Below are positions 10,332 through 18,748 of a stretch of DNA of 64,000 bases, one piece after another. The notes under the pieces were generated by a model that did not search any database, was not told where the DNA came from, and worked only from the letters and a program-made list of their open reading frames with translations. The DNA is from Domibacillus aminovorans. Its GTDB lineage: Bacteria; Bacillota; Bacilli; Bacillales; Domibacillaceae. Every line of letters starts with the position of its first letter. Positions within the stretch are counted from its first letter, which is position 1. The stretch is from assembly GCF_001643235.1 (NCBI RefSeq), contig NZ_LQWY01000005.1, positions 62,001 to 126,000 on the forward strand. Direction: 5' to 3'. The translations under genes were made by a program, and so were the position numbers.

Positions 10332-11330
10332 ATGAATCAAGAAGTATCCATTGAACAATTATTTTCAGTGTTCGATGAATCGGCTGTATTACTGGGCCAT
10401 GCACTGTCGATTACATACTTGGAGGCACTCGGTGAAACGGCAGAAAATTTGTTTCATGGCTATGTCATGCAGGAAGAATTAAACGATGTAGATGAAAAAC
10501 GTCTTCAAAAATTATATGATAATGTGAATCTGGAACGCTATTCCTATTCAAAAGAATTGATCCGTAAATCATATCAGCTGGCGATTTTAAAAGGTATGAA
10601 AGAGCATGTACAGCCGAACCATCAAATGACGCCTGATTCAATCGGTATATTCATTTCCTATTTAATGCGAAAAAGTAACGGCAGCAAAAGAACGTTTACA
10701 CTTCTTGATCCGGCGGTTGGAACAGGTAATCTTGTGATGACTGTACTAAATGAATTTGATGAAATGGTGGAAGCGCATGGGATTGATCTTGACGATGTCT
10801 TATTAAAGCTTGCGTATGCAGGAGCAAATCTGCTGCAACATCCCATTACGCTTCACAATCAGGATGCACTTGAACCACTATTAATCGATCCAGTTGATGT
10901 TGTCGTCTGTGATTTGCCGATCGGCTATTATCCGAATGACGTGCGAGCAGCGGCATATCGTTTAAAAGCAGATAACGGTCATTCGTATGCACATCATTTA
11001 TTTATTGAGCAAAGCTTGAACCATATAAAGCCTGGCGGACAACTATTTTTTATTATCCCGAATGGACTATTTGAATCGGCAGAAGCAAAAAAACTGCAGT
11101 CATTTTTAACAGAAGAAGCGTACATTGAAGGAGTCATTCAGCTGCCGGAATCATTATTTAAAAACAAGCAGGCAGCTAAAAGTATTTTAATGATGCGTAA
11201 AAAAGCACCGGGGGTGAAAAAACCGAAAGAAGTACTGCTTGCGTCCATGCCATCTTTGACCGATAAAAAAGCGATAGCGAATATTATGCAAAAAATTGAC
11301 CGCTGGTTCAGCGCTCAACAGAAAGGATGA
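10332..11330 (+). CDS. ytxK: Class I SAM-dependent methyltransferase, YtxK family
   Basis: Resembles the catalytic domain of type I and N6-adenine DNA methylases, 332 residues. The SAM-binding motif is LLDPAVGTGN (about 124-133). The N6-methylase catalytic motif position holds DLPIGYYP (about 194-201) in place of NPPY-like sequence. There is no specificity subunit or restriction gene nearby. It is conserved beside tpx in many Bacillales, which argues for a core role rather than a defence system. The target is not known to me. The start at 10332 follows agagagga, and upstream codons overlap the tpx terminator. It overlaps or abuts the EcsC-family gene. Confidence 0.85.
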   Translation: MNQEVSIEQLFSVFDESAVLLGHALSITYLEALGETAENLFHGYVMQEELNDVDEKRLQKLYDNVNLERYSYSKELIRKSYQLAILKGMKEHVQPNHQMTPDSIGIFISYLMRKSNGSKRTFTLLDPAVGTGNLVMTVLNEFDEMVEAHGIDLDDVLLKLAYAGANLLQHPITLHNQDALEPLLIDPVDVVVCDLPIGYYPNDVRAAAYRLKADNGHSYAHHLFIEQSLNHIKPGGQLFFIIPNGLFESAEAKKLQSFLTEEAYIEGVIQLPESLFKNKQAAKSILMMRKKAPGVKKPKEVLLASMPSLTDKKAIANIMQKIDRWFSAQQKG

Positions 11331-11335
11331 CGTCG

Positions 11336-12181
11336 ATGTGGACAGAACGTGACCGTGCTTACTGGGACAGGCTTATGAGCTGGGAGCAGCAGCTTATTTC
11401 ATATGAAGGAAATGATATTGAATATTCTACGGCCAGTGTGATTGAGCGACTTATGCAGGAAATTCCGGAAAACATGCGTGACCGGGTATTTTCACAAATA
11501 GACAATGTATTGTTTAATGTGCATTCTTTATTGCAAGGTTCGCAGCTGCAAACAGAAGCACGTGAACGCATTTTAACATCGGCGCGTATTTTTCGAGATG
11601 ATATTGAAACGGTGCTGGATTTACGCAAGTTGACGATCGATCAACTTAGCTACATAAACCGCCAGCAAATGGCAAGAAACCGGTTTTATTCTGCGGTGCA
11701 AGGAGCGGTCACTGGAACAGGCGGCGTACTGCCTGTTGCTGCAGATTTTCTCGCAATGGCTGCAGTCAATTTACGTGCAGTGCAGCTCACAGCACTTTCA
11801 TACGGCTATGACGTCGAGTATCCATTTGAAATGACGGCTTCATTAAATGTATTTCATGCTTCGATGCTGCCAGACCGTTTAAAAGCAGAAGGGTGGGCAC
11901 AGTTAATAACAGACGTGGAGGATGGCAAAGAACCTTTTTATTTTTATGAAGGAACAGAACATATAGCGGATGAATCGTGGCTGGAAGAACCGCTCCGTCA
12001 AAGTGTGAAGCTCGCTGTGGTTATGGCGCTCCGCAATAAAAAAGTATCAGGTATTCCACTCCTGTCTGTGGCAATTGGTGCTGGCGTGAATTACCGTTTA
12101 ACGAAAAAAGTGACCGAATTTGCGGAAAGCTATTATCAATACCGCTATTTAAATGAAAAAAAAGAAAGAACCGGGAGATAA
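11336..12181 (+). CDS. EcsC-family protein
   Basis: About 281 residues of the EcsC family, named after the third gene of the B. subtilis ecs operon. Members are of unknown biochemical role. The family core is visible as a glycine-rich stretch VQGAVTGTGGVLPVAADFLAM (about 123-143) and a similar C-terminal segment GIPLLSVAIGAGVNYRLT. Both could associate with membrane. The ATG at 11336 has spacing suited to gaaagga. The overlapping ATG at 11327 is also open. Coupling to ytxK suggests cotranscription. In B. subtilis ackA follows ytxK instead. The last bases of the gene form one arm of a terminator. Confidence 0.75.
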   Translation: MWTERDRAYWDRLMSWEQQLISYEGNDIEYSTASVIERLMQEIPENMRDRVFSQIDNVLFNVHSLLQGSQLQTEARERILTSARIFRDDIETVLDLRKLTIDQLSYINRQQMARNRFYSAVQGAVTGTGGVLPVAADFLAMAAVNLRAVQLTALSYGYDVEYPFEMTASLNVFHASMLPDRLKAEGWAQLITDVEDGKEPFYFYEGTEHIADESWLEEPLRQSVKLAVVMALRNKKVSGIPLLSVAIGAGVNYRLTKKVTEFAESYYQYRYLNEKKERTGR

Positions 12182-12196
12182 TGCCGGTTCTTTCTT
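12161..12196. terminator. Bidirectional terminator between EcsC gene and unknown gene
   Basis: Stem aagaaagaaccgg/ccggttctttctt spans the EcsC stop codon. It is A-rich on one flank and T-rich on the other, serving both converging genes. Confidence 0.75.
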
Positions 12197-12199
12197 CAG

Positions 12200-12520
12200 T
12201 TAGGAATGAATTTTTTGTCGTGCATCAACTCCATTTACATCTGGTACTGTACGAAACCAGAGCCATAGGTCATTAATGATGGAGGCAAGTTCGCTAATCT
12301 CCGTGTTCAACTGGCATGAAGCGGCAAAACTATCTTCATTATTTAATGCATCCTGTTTTTCGTTGATTGATCTTTCCAGCTCTTGAATCCGGTCAGGAAT
12401 CGTTCCTCGTTCTGTTTCCCATTTATGCATAATCAGCTGCTGTTCTTCAAGTCGGTATTCCGTCCATTCACGTGTCAGAATAGGAATGGAAATACCGAGC
12501 CGATCGTCATACTGAAACAT
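12200..12520 (-). CDS. Unrecognised small protein with coiled-coil centre
   Basis: I do not recognise this 106-residue protein. It is acidic and mostly helical, with a heptad-rich middle (about residues 28-85) containing EEQQLIMHKWETERGT and ELERSINEKQDALNNEDS. A single cysteine and a tryptophan-rich stretch (DLWLWFRTVPDV) lie near the end. No signal peptide or membrane segment is visible. Start: consecutive ATGs at 12523 and 12520 follow taggtgat, and the second has better spacing. Codon use looks like its neighbours and it ends at a shared terminator, so it is probably a real gene. It lies between the EcsC gene and argG, where B. subtilis has moaB and ackA. Confidence 0.65.
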   Translation of the reverse strand: MFQYDDRLGISIPILTREWTEYRLEEQQLIMHKWETERGTIPDRIQELERSINEKQDALNNEDSFAASCQLNTEISELASIINDLWLWFRTVPDVNGVDARQKIHS

Positions 12521-12651
12521 CATATCACCTACTAAAATATTTCTTTCTATCTTAATAGATGTCACGTGAAATGGCAAAATCGGTGTTTATCCGGCTTATA
12601 CATGAATTCTACATAAATACACAAAAAGGTGTATTTTTTTCTGAAAAGCAC

Positions 12652-12680
12652 TTGAAAGGAAGGGGATAACATGATATTCT
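12652..12680 (+). promoter_or_regulatory. Probable sigma-A promoter of argGH
   Basis: TTGAAA, a 17-base spacer and TATTCT, about 80 bases before argG. Confidence 0.6.
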
Positions 12681-12710
12681 TTATACATGTTAACAGAATA
12701 AAAATAAAAA

Positions 12711-12730
12711 TTAATGAATATTTATACTAG
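12711..12730 (+). promoter_or_regulatory. ARG-box-like operator (arginine repressor)
   Basis: AATGAATATTTATACTA matches one half of the ARG box (TNTGAATWWWWATTCANW) well and the other half imperfectly. Its place just downstream of the argGH promoter suits repression by ArgR when arginine is plentiful. Confidence 0.5.
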
Positions 12731-12760
12731 CTTTCGCAACTTAGAGGAGGAAAAAAGTAA

Positions 12761-13963
12761 ATGAGTAATAAAGTCGTTCTGGCTTATTCAGGTGGTCTTG
12801 ATACATCCGTCGCGATTCCGTGGCTGAAAGATAAAGGATATGACGTTGTGGCAGTATGCCTTGATGTTGGAGAAGGAAAAGATCTTGAATTTATTAAAAA
12901 CAAAGCGCTTCAAGTTGGTGCTGTTAAAAGCTATATGATCGACGCAAAAAAAGAGTTTGCAGAAGATTTCGCGCTTGTCGCTCTTCAAGGGCATACATGG
13001 TACGAAAACAAATATCCGGTTGTATCCGCATTGTCTCGTCCGCTTATCTCCAAAAAATTGGTTGAAATCGCGGAGCAAGAAAATGCAACAGCTGTTGCCC
13101 ATGGCTGCACAGGAAAAGGAAACGACCAGGTTCGTTTTGAAGTAGCTATTCGCGCACTGAATCCGGATCTTGAAGTGTTAGCACCTGTTCGTGACTGGGC
13201 TTGGTCACGTGAAGAAGAAATTGAATACGCGAAGCAGCACAATGTTCCGGTTCCAATTGGAAAAGAAAGCCCGTTCTCAATTGATCAAAATCTTTGGGGG
13301 CGCGCGAATGAGTGTGGCGCGTTGGAAGATCCTTGGGCAGCACCGCCGCTTGACGCATACGACTTAACGGCTCATTTAGAAGATACACCGAATACACCAG
13401 ATATCATTGAAATCGACTTTGAAGAAGGCATTCCAACAGCTGTAAACGGTGAAAAAATGGAATTGGCTGAATTAATTCTTCATTTAAATGAAGTGGCAGG
13501 CAAACACGGTATTGGTCGTATTGACCACATTGAAAACCGTCTTATTGGTATTAAATCACGTGAAGTGTACGAAACGCCAGGCGCGACAACACTGATTACA
13601 GCACACAAAGAGCTTGAAGATATTACGCTTGTAAAAGAACTTGCTCACTTTAAACCAGTTATCGAAAAGCGTTTAACTGAAATCATTTATGATGGTCTTT
13701 GGTTCAACCCGATTCGTGAATCACTTGTGGCTTTCTTAAAAGATACACAGAAATATGTAACAGGGACAGTGCGTGTGAAACTCTTTAAAGGCCACGCTAT
13801 TGTTGAAGGAAGAAAATCGCCATATTCATTGTATGATGAAAGCTTGGCAACTTATTCTAAAGACGATGCGTTTGACCATGCATCAGCAGTTGGCTTTATC
13901 AACCTATATGGCCTTCCAACAGTTGTCAGCTCACGTGTTCATAAAGAGAAGGGGCTTAAGTAA
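12761..13963 (+). CDS. argG: Argininosuccinate synthase
   Basis: Joins citrulline and aspartate, using ATP, in arginine synthesis. The protein has 400 residues, full length. The N-terminal PP-loop reads AYSGGLDTS (8-16). The [13 protein letters not shown] motif and GRKSPYSLY near the end are typical of the family. The start follows gaggagg. Two bases separate it from argH, so the pair is one operon. An ARG-box-like site upstream suggests arginine repression. In B. subtilis argG-argH are also adjacent in this region. Confidence 0.98.
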   Translation: MSNKVVLAYSGGLDTSVAIPWLKDKGYDVVAVCLDVGEGKDLEFIKNKALQVGAVKSYMIDAKKEFAEDFALVALQGHTWYENKYPVVSALSRPLISKKLVEIAEQENATAVAHGCTGKGNDQVRFEVAIRALNPDLEVLAPVRDWAWSREEEIEYAKQHNVPVPIGKESPFSIDQNLWGRANECGALEDPWAAPPLDAYDLTAHLEDTPNTPDIIEIDFEEGIPTAVNGEKMELAELILHLNEVAGKHGIGRIDHIENRLIGIKSREVYETPGATTLITAHKELEDITLVKELAHFKPVIEKRLTEIIYDGLWFNPIRESLVAFLKDTQKYVTGTVRVKLFKGHAIVEGRKSPYSLYDESLATYSKDDAFDHASAVGFINLYGLPTVVSSRVHKEKGLK

Positions 13964-13965
13964 TC

Positions 13966-15342
13966 ATGACAAAAAAGTTATGGGGCGGCCGGTTCCAAAA
14001 ATCAGCGGAAGAGTGGGTAGACGAATTTGGAGCGTCCATCTCATTTGACCAGGAGCTCGTTTTCGAAGATATCGAAGGCAGCATCGCCCACGTGACCATG
14101 CTTGGTGAAACAGGCATTTTAACAAAGGAAGAAATGGATCAAATCAAGACTGGACTTGAGGTTTTAAAGAAGAAAGCTGAAGCCGGTGAAATCGAGTATT
14201 CGACTTCTCTTGAAGATATTCATTTAAATTTAGAAAAAGCATTGATTGATTCAATTGGTCCGGTAGGAGGAAAGCTTCACACTGGACGGAGCCGTAACGA
14301 CCAGGTTGCAACCGATATGCATTTGTACTTGAAGAAGCAAGTCAAAGAGATTATCGGCCTTATCAGCCAGTTCCAGTCTGTTTTAGTGGAGAAAGCAGAC
14401 AAACATAAAGAAACAATCGCGCCAGGTTACACTCATTTACAGCGTGCGCAGCCGATTTCATTTGGACATCATTTAATGACATACTTCTGGATGCTGCAAC
14501 GTGATAAAGAACGGTATCAAGAAGGGTTGAAACGTATCGATGTGTCTCCGCTCGGGGCAGGGGCACTTGCTGGTACAACGTTTCCTATTGATCGTAAACG
14601 TTCAGCTGAATTATTAGGCTTCTCTGCTGTGTATCAAAATAGCATTGATGCTGTCAGTGATCGTGATTTCATTTTAGAATTTTTAAGTGCTTCATCGATT
14701 TTAATGATGCATATGTCCCGTTTTGCGGAAGAGATTATTCTCTGGTCGAGTCAAGAGTTTCGCTTCGTCGAGATGGACGATACGTTCTCAACCGGTTCAA
14801 GTATTATGCCGCAAAAGAAAAATCCGGACATGGCGGAGCTTATCCGTGGCAAGACAGGACGTGTCTATGGCAACCTGTTCAGCTTGCTGACCATTTTAAA
14901 AGGCATTCCACTTGCATATAACAAAGATATGCAAGAGGATAAAGAAGGCATGTTTGATACCGTACATACGGTTCTTGGCTCTCTTAAAATTTTCGCTGGC
15001 ATGGTCGATACAATGACGGTAAACGAAGACCGCATGAAAGACGCTGTGAACAATGATTTCTCAAATGCGACTGAATTAGCGGATTATCTTGCTGCAAAAG
15101 GCATTCCGTTCCGCGAAGCGCATGAAATTACCGGCAAACTTGTCTTCACGTGCATTCAAAAGAACTGCTTCTTGCTCGATCTTTCAATGGAAGAGCTGAA
15201 AGAAGCGTCCAATGTGATCGAAGAAGATATTTACGGTGTTCTATCTCCTTATGAAGCGGTTAAGAGAAGGAAGTCTCTTGGCGGCACTGGTTTCGATCAA
15301 GTCGAAAAACAGATTCAAGCGGCGAAAGAACTACTTAAATAA
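13966..15342 (+). CDS. argH: Argininosuccinate lyase
   Basis: Splits argininosuccinate into arginine and fumarate, the last step of the pathway. The protein has 458 residues. The fumarase/aspartase superfamily signature [12 protein letters not shown] is at 277-288, with the HTGRSRNDQ and YTHLQRAQP motifs also present. The ribosome-binding site gaagggg lies in the end of argG. A strong terminator follows. Confidence 0.98.
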   Translation: MTKKLWGGRFQKSAEEWVDEFGASISFDQELVFEDIEGSIAHVTMLGETGILTKEEMDQIKTGLEVLKKKAEAGEIEYSTSLEDIHLNLEKALIDSIGPVGGKLHTGRSRNDQVATDMHLYLKKQVKEIIGLISQFQSVLVEKADKHKETIAPGYTHLQRAQPISFGHHLMTYFWMLQRDKERYQEGLKRIDVSPLGAGALAGTTFPIDRKRSAELLGFSAVYQNSIDAVSDRDFILEFLSASSILMMHMSRFAEEIILWSSQEFRFVEMDDTFSTGSSIMPQKKNPDMAELIRGKTGRVYGNLFSLLTILKGIPLAYNKDMQEDKEGMFDTVHTVLGSLKIFAGMVDTMTVNEDRMKDAVNNDFSNATELADYLAAKGIPFREAHEITGKLVFTCIQKNCFLLDLSMEELKEASNVIEEDIYGVLSPYEAVKRRKSLGGTGFDQVEKQIQAAKELLK

Positions 15343-15345
15343 AAC

Positions 15346-15376
15346 AAAAATCCGCCAAAGGAGTGGCGGATTTTTT
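15346..15376 (+). terminator. Terminator of argGH
   Basis: Stem aatccgcca/tggcggatt with a 6-base loop and T-run. Confidence 0.9.
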
Positions 15377-15465
15377 GATGCTGAAAATGATGGCGATTCG
15401 TTATACCCAGAGAGAATGGCTCGCGACTATTGGAGTTTACTCATGCTCAATTTCAGTTATTCAGA

Positions 15466-15504
15466 TAAAAAACCGCCGTCCATTTTGTGGACGGCGATTT
15501 TTTT
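15466..15504 (-). terminator. Terminator of the universal stress gene
   Basis: Stem ccgccgtcca/tggacggcg with T-run on the minus strand. The plus strand is T-rich too, so it may work in both directions. The 90 bases between this and the argGH terminator hold nothing I can assign. Confidence 0.85.
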
Positions 15505-15508
15505 ACAG

Positions 15509-15958
15509 TTATTCAGCTGCTTCATCTGTACGAACGATTAGCACATCACATTTTGCAGCACGTGTAATATGTTCAGAAACACTTCCAATTAAGAACCGTT
15601 CCATTGCATTCAAACCTGTTGCTCCACAGACGATGAGATCAGCTTGTACTTGTTTGGCTATATCTTTTGGAATAATGACTTTCGGGGAACCAAATTCTGT
15701 AAATGTATTGACTTGCTTGACACCGGCATCTGTAGCTTCTTTTTTGTACTCATCGAGAAGTTCTTTGCCGTATTTTGTTGCACGTTCTGCAATCGAGCGG
15801 TCATAGGCTTCAATTGCGGCGAATGAGCGTGTGTCGATGACGTGAACAAGATTTAAGGCAGCTTCATTCCGTTTGGCAATTTCAACGGACTTTTTAAATG
15901 CCCATTCTGCTTCTTTTGAACCATCAACCGCTACTAATACATTTTTGTACTTTAACAT
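15509..15958 (-). CDS. Universal stress protein, UspA family
   Basis: A single-domain UspA protein of 149 residues. The N-terminus VLVAVDGSKEAEWAF is characteristic. The nucleotide-binding pattern G-2X-G-9X-G-S is present as GATGLNAMERFLIGS followed by VSEHITRAAKCDVLIVR, so it is of the ATP-binding type. Its exact role is unknown. The family is linked to stress and energy-state sensing. Start after agaaggggga. It stands alone, read opposite to argGH and divergent from the hydrolase gene. Confidence 0.93.
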   Translation of the reverse strand: MLKYKNVLVAVDGSKEAEWAFKKSVEIAKRNEAALNLVHVIDTRSFAAIEAYDRSIAERATKYGKELLDEYKKEATDAGVKQVNTFTEFGSPKVIIPKDIAKQVQADLIVCGATGLNAMERFLIGSVSEHITRAAKCDVLIVRTDEAAE

Positions 15959-16151
15959 AAGTCATTCCCCCTTCTATCTTTATTGTACAATAAAACAGAT
16001 AAATAGAAAGCAAAAACTACGAAAAGTTCCACAATTTTACTGATTAATTTACAGTTATTTACTAAAAAATAAAAAGGTGTGTGTCCGGTTTTATTGACTA
16101 AATAAAGGGAAAAAGAAAATGATAAGAGACAAACTAAAAGGGGATTAAAAA

Positions 16152-16832
16152 ATGAAAATATCATTTCACGGACATTCAGTCGTTAAAATTGAATCAAACG
16201 GTAAAAAGATATTGATTGATCCGTTTATTACCGGCAATGAACTGACCGATTTAAAGGCAGAAGAACAAAATCCGGATTTTATTATTTTGACACACGGTCA
16301 TGGCGATCATGTCGGGGATACGGTTACGATCGCGAAACGAAGCGGTGCGCTCGTTATTGCAGTAAATGAGCTGGCGCTATATTTACAGCATCAGGGCTTA
16401 AATACGCACCCAATGCACATTGGCGGCAGCAGGGAGTTTGAATTTGGCAAAGTAAAATTTACACCGGCATTTCACGGTTCTGGTCTGGAGCAGGAAGACG
16501 GTACATTCTTATACATGGGCATGCCGGCGGGTGTCCTCGTTATGAATGATGGTAAAACGGTGTATCATGCAGGAGATACAAGTATATTTTTAGATATGAA
16601 ATTAATTGGCGAGCTTCATCCAATTGATCTGGCATTCTTGCCGATTGGTGATAATTTCACGATGGGACCTGATGATGCGGCGCTCGCAGCAGAGTTTTTA
16701 AAGGCGAAAACGGTTGTGCCTGTTCATTATAATACGTTCCCACCAATTAAACAGGATCCAAACAAATTTATAGCAAAATTAAAAGCAAGTAATGGAAAAG
16801 TAATGAAACCAGGGGACTCTATTCAACTGTAA
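16152..16832 (+). CDS. ytkL: Metal-dependent hydrolase, YtkL/UPF0173 family
   Basis: A metallo-beta-lactamase-fold hydrolase of 226 residues. The metal-binding motif HGHGDH is at 48-53, with further ligands in FHGSG, YHAGDTS and PVHYNT. It lacks RNase J or glyoxalase extensions. The substrate is unknown. Start: ATG after aaaagggg. A weak promoter-like TTGACT at 16093 precedes it. It neighbours a uspA gene and ytoI as in B. subtilis. Confidence 0.9.
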   Translation: MKISFHGHSVVKIESNGKKILIDPFITGNELTDLKAEEQNPDFIILTHGHGDHVGDTVTIAKRSGALVIAVNELALYLQHQGLNTHPMHIGGSREFEFGKVKFTPAFHGSGLEQEDGTFLYMGMPAGVLVMNDGKTVYHAGDTSIFLDMKLIGELHPIDLAFLPIGDNFTMGPDDAALAAEFLKAKTVVPVHYNTFPPIKQDPNKFIAKLKASNGKVMKPGDSIQL

Positions 16833-16868
16833 GGAGAGGGCTGTCTCATTTGAGGCGTCTTCTTTTTT

Positions 16869-16896
16869 TTGACGCTCTTTTGTTCTATAATAGAAT
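16869..16896 (+). promoter_or_regulatory. Probable promoter of ytoI
   Basis: TTGACG, a 16-base spacer and TAGAAT, followed by an 80-base leader that holds a palindrome. Confidence 0.5.
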
Positions 16897-16916
16897 ATAA
16901 AGATCAAAGGCTATAT

Positions 16917-16935
16917 TTGCGGCATCATGCCGCAA
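16917..16935. promoter_or_regulatory. Palindrome in ytoI leader
   Basis: A 19-base palindrome, ttgcggcat-c-atgccgcaa, with 9-base arms and one central base. A second partial repeat (ccca...tggg) follows. The one-base centre suits a dimeric DNA-binding protein better than an RNA hairpin. YtoI has its own helix-turn-helix, so autoregulation is possible but unproven. Confidence 0.5.
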
Positions 16936-16982
16936 CACCTTTGTGACCCATATCTTGTGGGCCCAAGTGCGGAAAGGGACGG

Positions 16983-18305
16983 GTGGATCAGTTGGTAACT
17001 AAACACGAACAAATTCTTCAACACATCGAGGAATTGCCGATCGGTGAAAAAATTTCCGTCAGGCAGATCGCGAAGGTACTTTCATTAAGTGAGGGGACAG
17101 CTTATCGAGCGATTAAAGACGCGGAGACAAAAGGGCTTGTCAGTTCAATAGAACGGGTCGGGACCATCCGGATTGAGCAAAAAAAGAAAGAAAATATTGA
17201 AAAGCTGACGTTTGCTGAAGTCGTCAATATTGTCGATGGACAAGTACTAGGCGGACGAAATGGATTACATAAAACATTGAATAAATTTGTCATTGGCGCG
17301 ATGCAGCTCGAAGCGATGATGCGCTACACGGGACCTGGCAATTTACTGATTGTTGGAAATCGTGTAAAAGCACATGAGCTTGCTCTCCAGGCAGGGGCAG
17401 CTGTCCTCATTACAGGCGGATTTGAAGCAGGGGAGGAAGTAAAGAAACTTGCTGATGATCTTGAACTGCCGGTTATATCAACAAGCTACGATACGTTTAC
17501 TGTTGCAGCAATGATTAACCGGGCGATTTACGATCAGCTCATCAAAAAAGAAATTGTCCTCGTCGGCGACATTTTTACACCGGTAGAAAGCAGTGTTTTT
17601 TTAGAACTCGGTGATACGGTTGGTCACTGGCTCGATAAAAACCAGGAAACGTCGCATAGTCGTTTTCCAGTTGTAGATGAAAATTTGAAGGTATTCGGCA
17701 TCGTGACGGCGAAAGATATTATGGGAAATGGCCGTGAAATCATGATTGATAAAGTAATGACGAAGCATCCAATTACGGTCACGATGAAAACAAGTGTGGC
17801 GTCTGCTGCTCATATGATGATCTGGGAAGGCATTGAATTATTGCCGATTGTTGATGAGCAGAGCCGGCTGCAAGGCATCATTAGCCGCCAGGACGTGTTG
17901 AAAGCGATGCAAATGGCGCAACGTCAGCCGCAAACAGCGGAAACACTCGATGATACGATCGCGAAACAGCTTATCCTGCCCGAAGATCGAGAAGCAGGAA
18001 ACATATATCAATTTGAAGTGACACCGCAAATGACGAATCATCTCGGGACGATATCCTATGGTGTTTTTACAACCATTGTGACAGAAGCAGCAAAAAGGGC
18101 GCTCCGGGCACATAAGCGCGGAGATCTCATTGTAGAAAATATCACCATATACTTTTTGAAGCCCGTGCAGATGGAATCAAAACTAGACATTTATCCAAAA
18201 GTGATGGAAATTGGACGGAAATTTGGGAAAGTGGATGTAGAAGTGTACAATGCGGGTGTTCTTGCAGGCAAAGTCATGATGATGTGCCAGCTTATTGACA
18301 GATAA
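16983..18305 (+). CDS. ytoI: Composite regulator: HTH, DRTGG, CBS pair and hotdog domain (YtoI)
   Basis: A 440-residue composite protein. From the N-terminus: a winged helix-turn-helix (about 10-65, ISVRQIAKVLSLSEGTAYRAIK), a DRTGG-type domain (about 75-185, GAMQLEAMMRY and AAVLITGGF), a pair of CBS domains (about 195-310, ending LLPIVDEQSRLQGIISRQDVLKAM), and a thioesterase-like hotdog domain at the C-terminus (about 335-440, NHLGTISYGVFTTIVTEAA). CBS pairs usually bind adenine nucleotides and hotdog domains bind acyl-CoA, so it may link an energy or acyl signal to transcription. That is inference. Start: GTG at 16983 after ggaaaggg. A TTG at 16992 matches the start of B. subtilis YtoI (M-x-TKHEQIL) and may be the true one. 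Confidence 0.88.
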   Translation: MDQLVTKHEQILQHIEELPIGEKISVRQIAKVLSLSEGTAYRAIKDAETKGLVSSIERVGTIRIEQKKKENIEKLTFAEVVNIVDGQVLGGRNGLHKTLNKFVIGAMQLEAMMRYTGPGNLLIVGNRVKAHELALQAGAAVLITGGFEAGEEVKKLADDLELPVISTSYDTFTVAAMINRAIYDQLIKKEIVLVGDIFTPVESSVFLELGDTVGHWLDKNQETSHSRFPVVDENLKVFGIVTAKDIMGNGREIMIDKVMTKHPITVTMKTSVASAAHMMIWEGIELLPIVDEQSRLQGIISRQDVLKAMQMAQRQPQTAETLDDTIAKQLILPEDREAGNIYQFEVTPQMTNHLGTISYGVFTTIVTEAAKRALRAHKRGDLIVENITIYFLKPVQMESKLDIYPKVMEIGRKFGKVDVEVYNAGVLAGKVMMMCQLIDR

Positions 18306-18333
18306 AAAAGCAGACTTTGAATCAGTCTGCTTT
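18304..18333 (-). terminator. Terminator of ytpI
   Basis: Stem agcagact/agtctgct followed by a T-run on the minus strand. The hairpin begins at the ytoI stop codon and may also slow ytoI transcripts. Confidence 0.75.
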
Positions 18334-18344
18334 CAGAGCGAATA

Positions 18345-18653
18345 TTAGCGGTCCAATTCATCTGCTTCAGATTGAGCAAATGGCAAGTAATGCTTGTACA
18401 TTTTATATCCCGCAATCATGCTGGCAAATCCGTATAAAATGAAAACCGCGGCGACGATATAAGCAACGGTTGTTTGCTGAATGAGCAATGTGTTAATACC
18501 GAAAAAGCCGACGAACAGTCCGAGCGCCATGCTTGATTTGGCGGATAGCCATTTTCGCTCCATCGGGCGTCTGCTGCGGACATACTGTACTTTGTAAAAA
18601 AGGTAAAAAACAAACGCTAATACAATAATAACGACAAAAAAGAAATTGGGCAT
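18345..18653 (-). CDS. ytpI: YtpI-family membrane protein
   Basis: A 102-residue membrane protein with three predicted helices (about 3-20, 45-60 and 62-82), a basic cytoplasmic loop (QYVRSRRPMERKW) and an acidic tail. It matches YtpI of B. subtilis in size and place, between ytoI and nrnA. Function unknown. The ATG at 18653 follows ggaggtat. Upstream codons to 18716 have no ribosome-binding site. Confidence 0.85.
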   Translation of the reverse strand: MPNFFFVVIIVLAFVFYLFYKVQYVRSRRPMERKWLSAKSSMALGLFVGFFGINTLLIQQTTVAYIVAAVFILYGFASMIAGYKMYKHYLPFAQSEADELDR

Positions 18654-18748
18654 GAATAAAATACCTCCGTTTTTAAACTCTTGTTCATTGTAACGGGAAA
18701 ACAGAGGGATTTCCACCCAGAATCCACCTTTAGAGAAGGAGAAATCAC

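Noticed and set aside
10332-12181. ytxK plus EcsC gene considered as a restriction-modification or phage-defence island
   Set aside because: No nuclease or specificity subunit, no mobile element, composition like the neighbours, and ytxK is in its conserved place.
15363-15806. 147-codon plus-strand frame over the universal stress gene
   Set aside because: Antisense to uspA and crosses two terminators.
16840-16870. Possible terminator after ytkL
   Set aside because: A T-run is present but the upstream repeat is weak. The T-run more likely forms part of the ytoI promoter region.
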